7,306 nucleotides of DNA, taken from Desulfuromonadaceae bacterium. Its GTDB lineage: Bacteria > Desulfobacterota > Desulfuromonadia > Desulfuromonadales > Geopsychrobacteraceae. The DNA lies in contig DAOWKG010000161.1 in the NCBI GenBank assembly GCA_030639985.1, positions 1-7,306 of the forward strand, written 5' to 3'. The notes under the pieces were generated by a model. That model made no database searches. It was not told the origin of the DNA and was given only the letters and a program-made list of their open reading frames with translations. Position numbers and translations under genes: made by a program. How positions within the stretch are numbered: position 1 is the first letter of the stretch; each line of letters starts with the position of its first letter. Of this stretch, positions 5,386 to 7,306 are shown piece by piece.

Positions 5386-6333
5386 ATGGCACCAATTTAT
5401 GCTGATAATTCACTTGCAATCGGTCGCACCCCTTTAGTGCGTTTGAATCGCATCATTGCTCCCGGTGGGGCAAATGTTTATGGTAAAATAGAAGGTCGTA
5501 ACCCCGCCTATTCGGTTAAATGTAGAATCGGTGCGGCGATGATTGCCGATGCTCAGCAACGTGGTACCTTGAAACCGGGGATGGAAATAATAGAACCAAC
5601 CAGTGGCAATACCGGGATTGCCTTGGCATTTGTTGCTGCTGCTAAAGGAATTTCATTGACGTTGACTATGCCGGAAACGATGAGTATAGAGCGGCGTAAA
5701 ATTCTTAAGGCTTTTGGTGCCAAGTTGATATTAACTGCTGGTGCAAAAGGGATGGCTGGAGCGGTTATCGAAGCTGAACGAATAGCAGAGGAAAGTCCCG
5801 ATCGCTACTTGTTGTTGCATCAATTTAAAAATCGGGCAAATCCAGAAATCCACGTTAAAACTACCGGCCCAGAAATTTGGGAAGATACCGACGGTAACAT
5901 CGATGTTTTGGTGGCTGGGGTTGGAACCGGTGGTACTATTAGTGGTATCTCCCATTATATAAAGAAAATCTGTGGTAAACAGATTCTTTCGGTTGCCGTA
6001 GAACCTACTAGTAGTCCTGTTATAAGCCAACATCTGGCGGGGGAAATGTTGCAACCGGGAGCACATAAAATTCAGGGGATTGGTGCCGGATTTATCCCCG
6101 AAACCCTCGATCTTGATATGATTGATCGGGTTGAATTGGCAACCAATGAAGAAGCTTATGATTTTGCCAGACGCCTGACCCGAGAGGAAGGTTTGATCTC
6201 TGGTATTTCTTGTGGAGCGGCGACAGCTGTTGCTGCTAGATTGTCGACACAGCCAGAACTTGTCGGTAAAAATATTGTCGTTATCTTGCCCGATTCTGGC
6301 GAACGTTATCTCAGTGGCGACTTGTTTGTCTGA
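5386..6333 (+). CDS. cysK: Cysteine synthase A (O-acetylserine sulfhydrylase)
   Basis: The enzyme makes L-cysteine from O-acetylserine and sulfide with pyridoxal phosphate, in the cytosol, at the last step of sulfide assimilation. The PLP Schiff-base lysine is Lys45 in [11 protein letters not shown]. The TSGNTG loop at 72-77 binds substrate carboxylate and the cofactor oxygen. [10 protein letters not shown] at 178-187 is the phosphate-binding glycine loop, and Ser275 in GISCGAA contacts the pyridine nitrogen. The segment [12 protein letters not shown] (227-238) and the overall sequence follow enterobacterial CysK rather than CysM. Length 315 is close to the usual 310-325; it ends shortly after [10 protein letters not shown], without the tail seen in E. 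coli. The ATG has a strong ribosome binding site (GGAG at 5375-5378, 7 bases away) and its own promoter. No serine acetyltransferase gene lies beside it in this window. Confidence 0.96.
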   Translation: MAPIYADNSLAIGRTPLVRLNRIIAPGGANVYGKIEGRNPAYSVKCRIGAAMIADAQQRGTLKPGMEIIEPTSGNTGIALAFVAAAKGISLTLTMPETMSIERRKILKAFGAKLILTAGAKGMAGAVIEAERIAEESPDRYLLLHQFKNRANPEIHVKTTGPEIWEDTDGNIDVLVAGVGTGGTISGISHYIKKICGKQILSVAVEPTSSPVISQHLAGEMLQPGAHKIQGIGAGFIPETLDLDMIDRVELATNEEAYDFARRLTREEGLISGISCGAATAVAARLSTQPELVGKNIVVILPDSGERYLSGDLFV

Positions 6334-6335
6334 CC

Positions 6336-6357
6336 AATAATATAATTGAGTATTATT
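6336..6357 (+). terminator. Weak AT-only hairpin after cysK, possible terminator
   Basis: AATAATA (6336-6342) and TATTATT (6351-6357) form a 7-bp stem, extendable by one G-U pair, directly after the cysK stop, with a T-rich stretch TTATTTTT at 6361-6368. The stem is all A-T and therefore unstable, and the T-run is four bases away, so efficient termination is doubtful. A second small hairpin follows at 6377-6395 (GGAAGGC with GCC and TTCC around a two-base bulge). The downstream gene may be partly read through from cysK; I see no clear promoter in this 91-base gap. Confidence 0.25.
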
Positions 6358-6424
6358 CTGTTATTTTTCGGGGATCGGAAGGCAATGCCCGTTCCTTGGA
6401 AGTGTTTTTATATGAGGTTTTGTA

Positions 6425-7306
6425 ATGCTTGAACCACCTGTGGAGAAGGTGAACGTCGTCCATTCGGAAAATCTGGTTGACTTGATTGACGTTATAAATA
6501 AAGCGCTGCTGGTTCTTGAGCCCCTTGGTGAAACCTATTCGGCGGGCTGTGATGACCTTAAATTGTTGCAGCAACGGATGGCGTCTGGTCGGTTTTATCT
6601 GGCTGTGTTGGGGCAGTTTAAACGGGGCAAAAGTACCTTTATAAATGCCTTGCTTGAAGATGAACTGTTGCCGACCGACATCTTGCCGGTAACTGCGATT
6701 CCAACTTTTATTAATTATGCCAAAAAAATTGAGGTTGAGGTTGTCTTTGAAACTATAGCTGAGCCGATCAAATTTATACCCAGCGAAGATTGTTCTCTGG
6801 CCGATTTTTTGGCTAAGTATATTACCGAAAGTGGCAATCCAAACAATAAATTACAAGTTCAGCGAGTTGATATCGGTCATCCAGCAGCTATACTTAAGCA
6901 GGGTGTTGTTTTAGTCGATACTCCGGGCATCGGTTCGACCCATAAACATAACACCGAGGTAGCATATCAGGTGTTACCCCATTGTGATGCGGCAATTTTT
7001 TTGGTATCACCCGATCCACCGATCACCGAGGTTGAACTCGATTACCTTAAGGAAATTCGCCAACGCTTGCCGCAAACATTTTTTCTGTTGAATAAAGTCG
7101 ACTTTCTCGATGAAAAAGAAAAAGTGTCGTCTTTGTCCTTTTTAGCCGAGCAGTTGGAGCCACTGTGTGATGGCATCCCGCAGGTGTTGCCGGTATCCGC
7201 CCGTAAAGGGTTGCTGGCACGTATGTCTGGCGATATTGAAGGCTGGAAAAATAGTGGTATGCTGCAGGTAGAGCAGAATCTTATCGATTTTTTTGCTCGT
7301 GAAAAA
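6425..7306 (+). CDS. Dynamin-like GTPase, 5' part only (cut by the window end)
   Basis: The frame is open from ATG 6425 to the last base, giving 294 residues with no stop, so the gene continues beyond the window. It carries a dynamin-type GTPase domain: G1 GQFKRGKST (63-71), the switch region LPTDILPVTAIPT (82-94) with the candidate G2 threonine at 90, G3 DTPG (165-168) and G4 NKVD (223-226), with SAR at 258-260 as probable G5. The long insert between G2 and G3 and the LPVTAIPT pattern are typical of bacterial dynamin-like proteins rather than Era/Obg GTPases. Bacterial relatives remodel or protect membranes; the helical stalk and lipid-binding paddle that would confirm this lie off the edge. 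GAGG at 6414-6417 is 7 bases before the ATG, a good ribosome binding site, and the ATG frame starting at 6412 stops after six codons. Whether a second dynamin gene follows, as in paired systems, cannot be seen. Confidence 0.85.
   Translation, partial: MLEPPVEKVNVVHSENLVDLIDVINKALLVLEPLGETYSAGCDDLKLLQQRMASGRFYLAVLGQFKRGKSTFINALLEDELLPTDILPVTAIPTFINYAKKIEVEVVFETIAEPIKFIPSEDCSLADFLAKYITESGNPNNKLQVQRVDIGHPAAILKQGVVLVDTPGIGSTHKHNTEVAYQVLPHCDAAIFLVSPDPPITEVELDYLKEIRQRLPQTFFLLNKVDFLDEKEKVSSLSFLAEQLEPLCDGIPQVLPVSARKGLLARMSGDIEGWKNSGMLQVEQNLIDFFAREK

Noticed and set aside
5386..6333. Assignment as CysM or cystathionine beta-synthase
   Set aside because: The SVKCRIG and [12 protein letters not shown] segments and the overall sequence follow CysK; there is no CBS or heme-binding extension.
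6353..6574. A 73-codon minus-strand frame over the cysK-dynamin gap
   Set aside because: It overlaps the start and ribosome binding site of the dynamin-like gene, and nothing in its sequence is recognisable.

Overview
The window is a compact stretch of chromosome with every recognised gene on the plus strand: hflX, an mltD-type lytic transglycosylase, a membrane TPR protein, an Smr-domain protein, cysK, and the first 294 codons of a dynamin-like GTPase that runs off the right edge. The long form of HflX, the lipoprotein transglycosylase with three LysM repeats, moderate GC and this gene mix suggest a Gram-negative anaerobe of the Desulfuromonadales/Geobacter type. That placement rests on recall of similar proteins, not on a search.

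Layout. Positions 1-66 hold the end of an upstream transcription unit, closed by a clean intrinsic terminator at 36-66. The leader at 67-263 contains a perfect 12-bp palindrome (104-115), a long imperfect hairpin (121-203) and a small open frame (193-267) overlapping the hflX start. hflX occupies 264-1886. A promoter at 1914-1942 precedes the lipoprotein gene (1995-3608). Another promoter at 3652-3680 precedes the TPR gene (3745-4470), which is followed 9 bases later by smr (4480-5145), apparently as a two-gene operon. A strong promoter at 5266-5294, carrying an inverted repeat across it, precedes cysK (5386-6333). The dynamin-like gene starts at 6425.

The genes do not form one obvious pathway. 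HflX is a ribosome-splitting GTPase; MltD cuts peptidoglycan; TPR-Smr is a co-transcribed pair of unknown specific role; CysK makes cysteine; the dynamin-like protein is probably a membrane-remodelling GTPase. The three similar promoters (TTGACW, 17-base spacer, TA-rich -10) suggest separate housekeeping units.

I see no mobile element, CRISPR array, tRNA or rRNA, and no convincing new defence or biosynthetic system. The points most worth a second look are the JAMM/MPN-like HxH...SxxD signature in the N-terminal extension of HflX, the structured hflX leader, and the inverted repeat over the cysK promoter.
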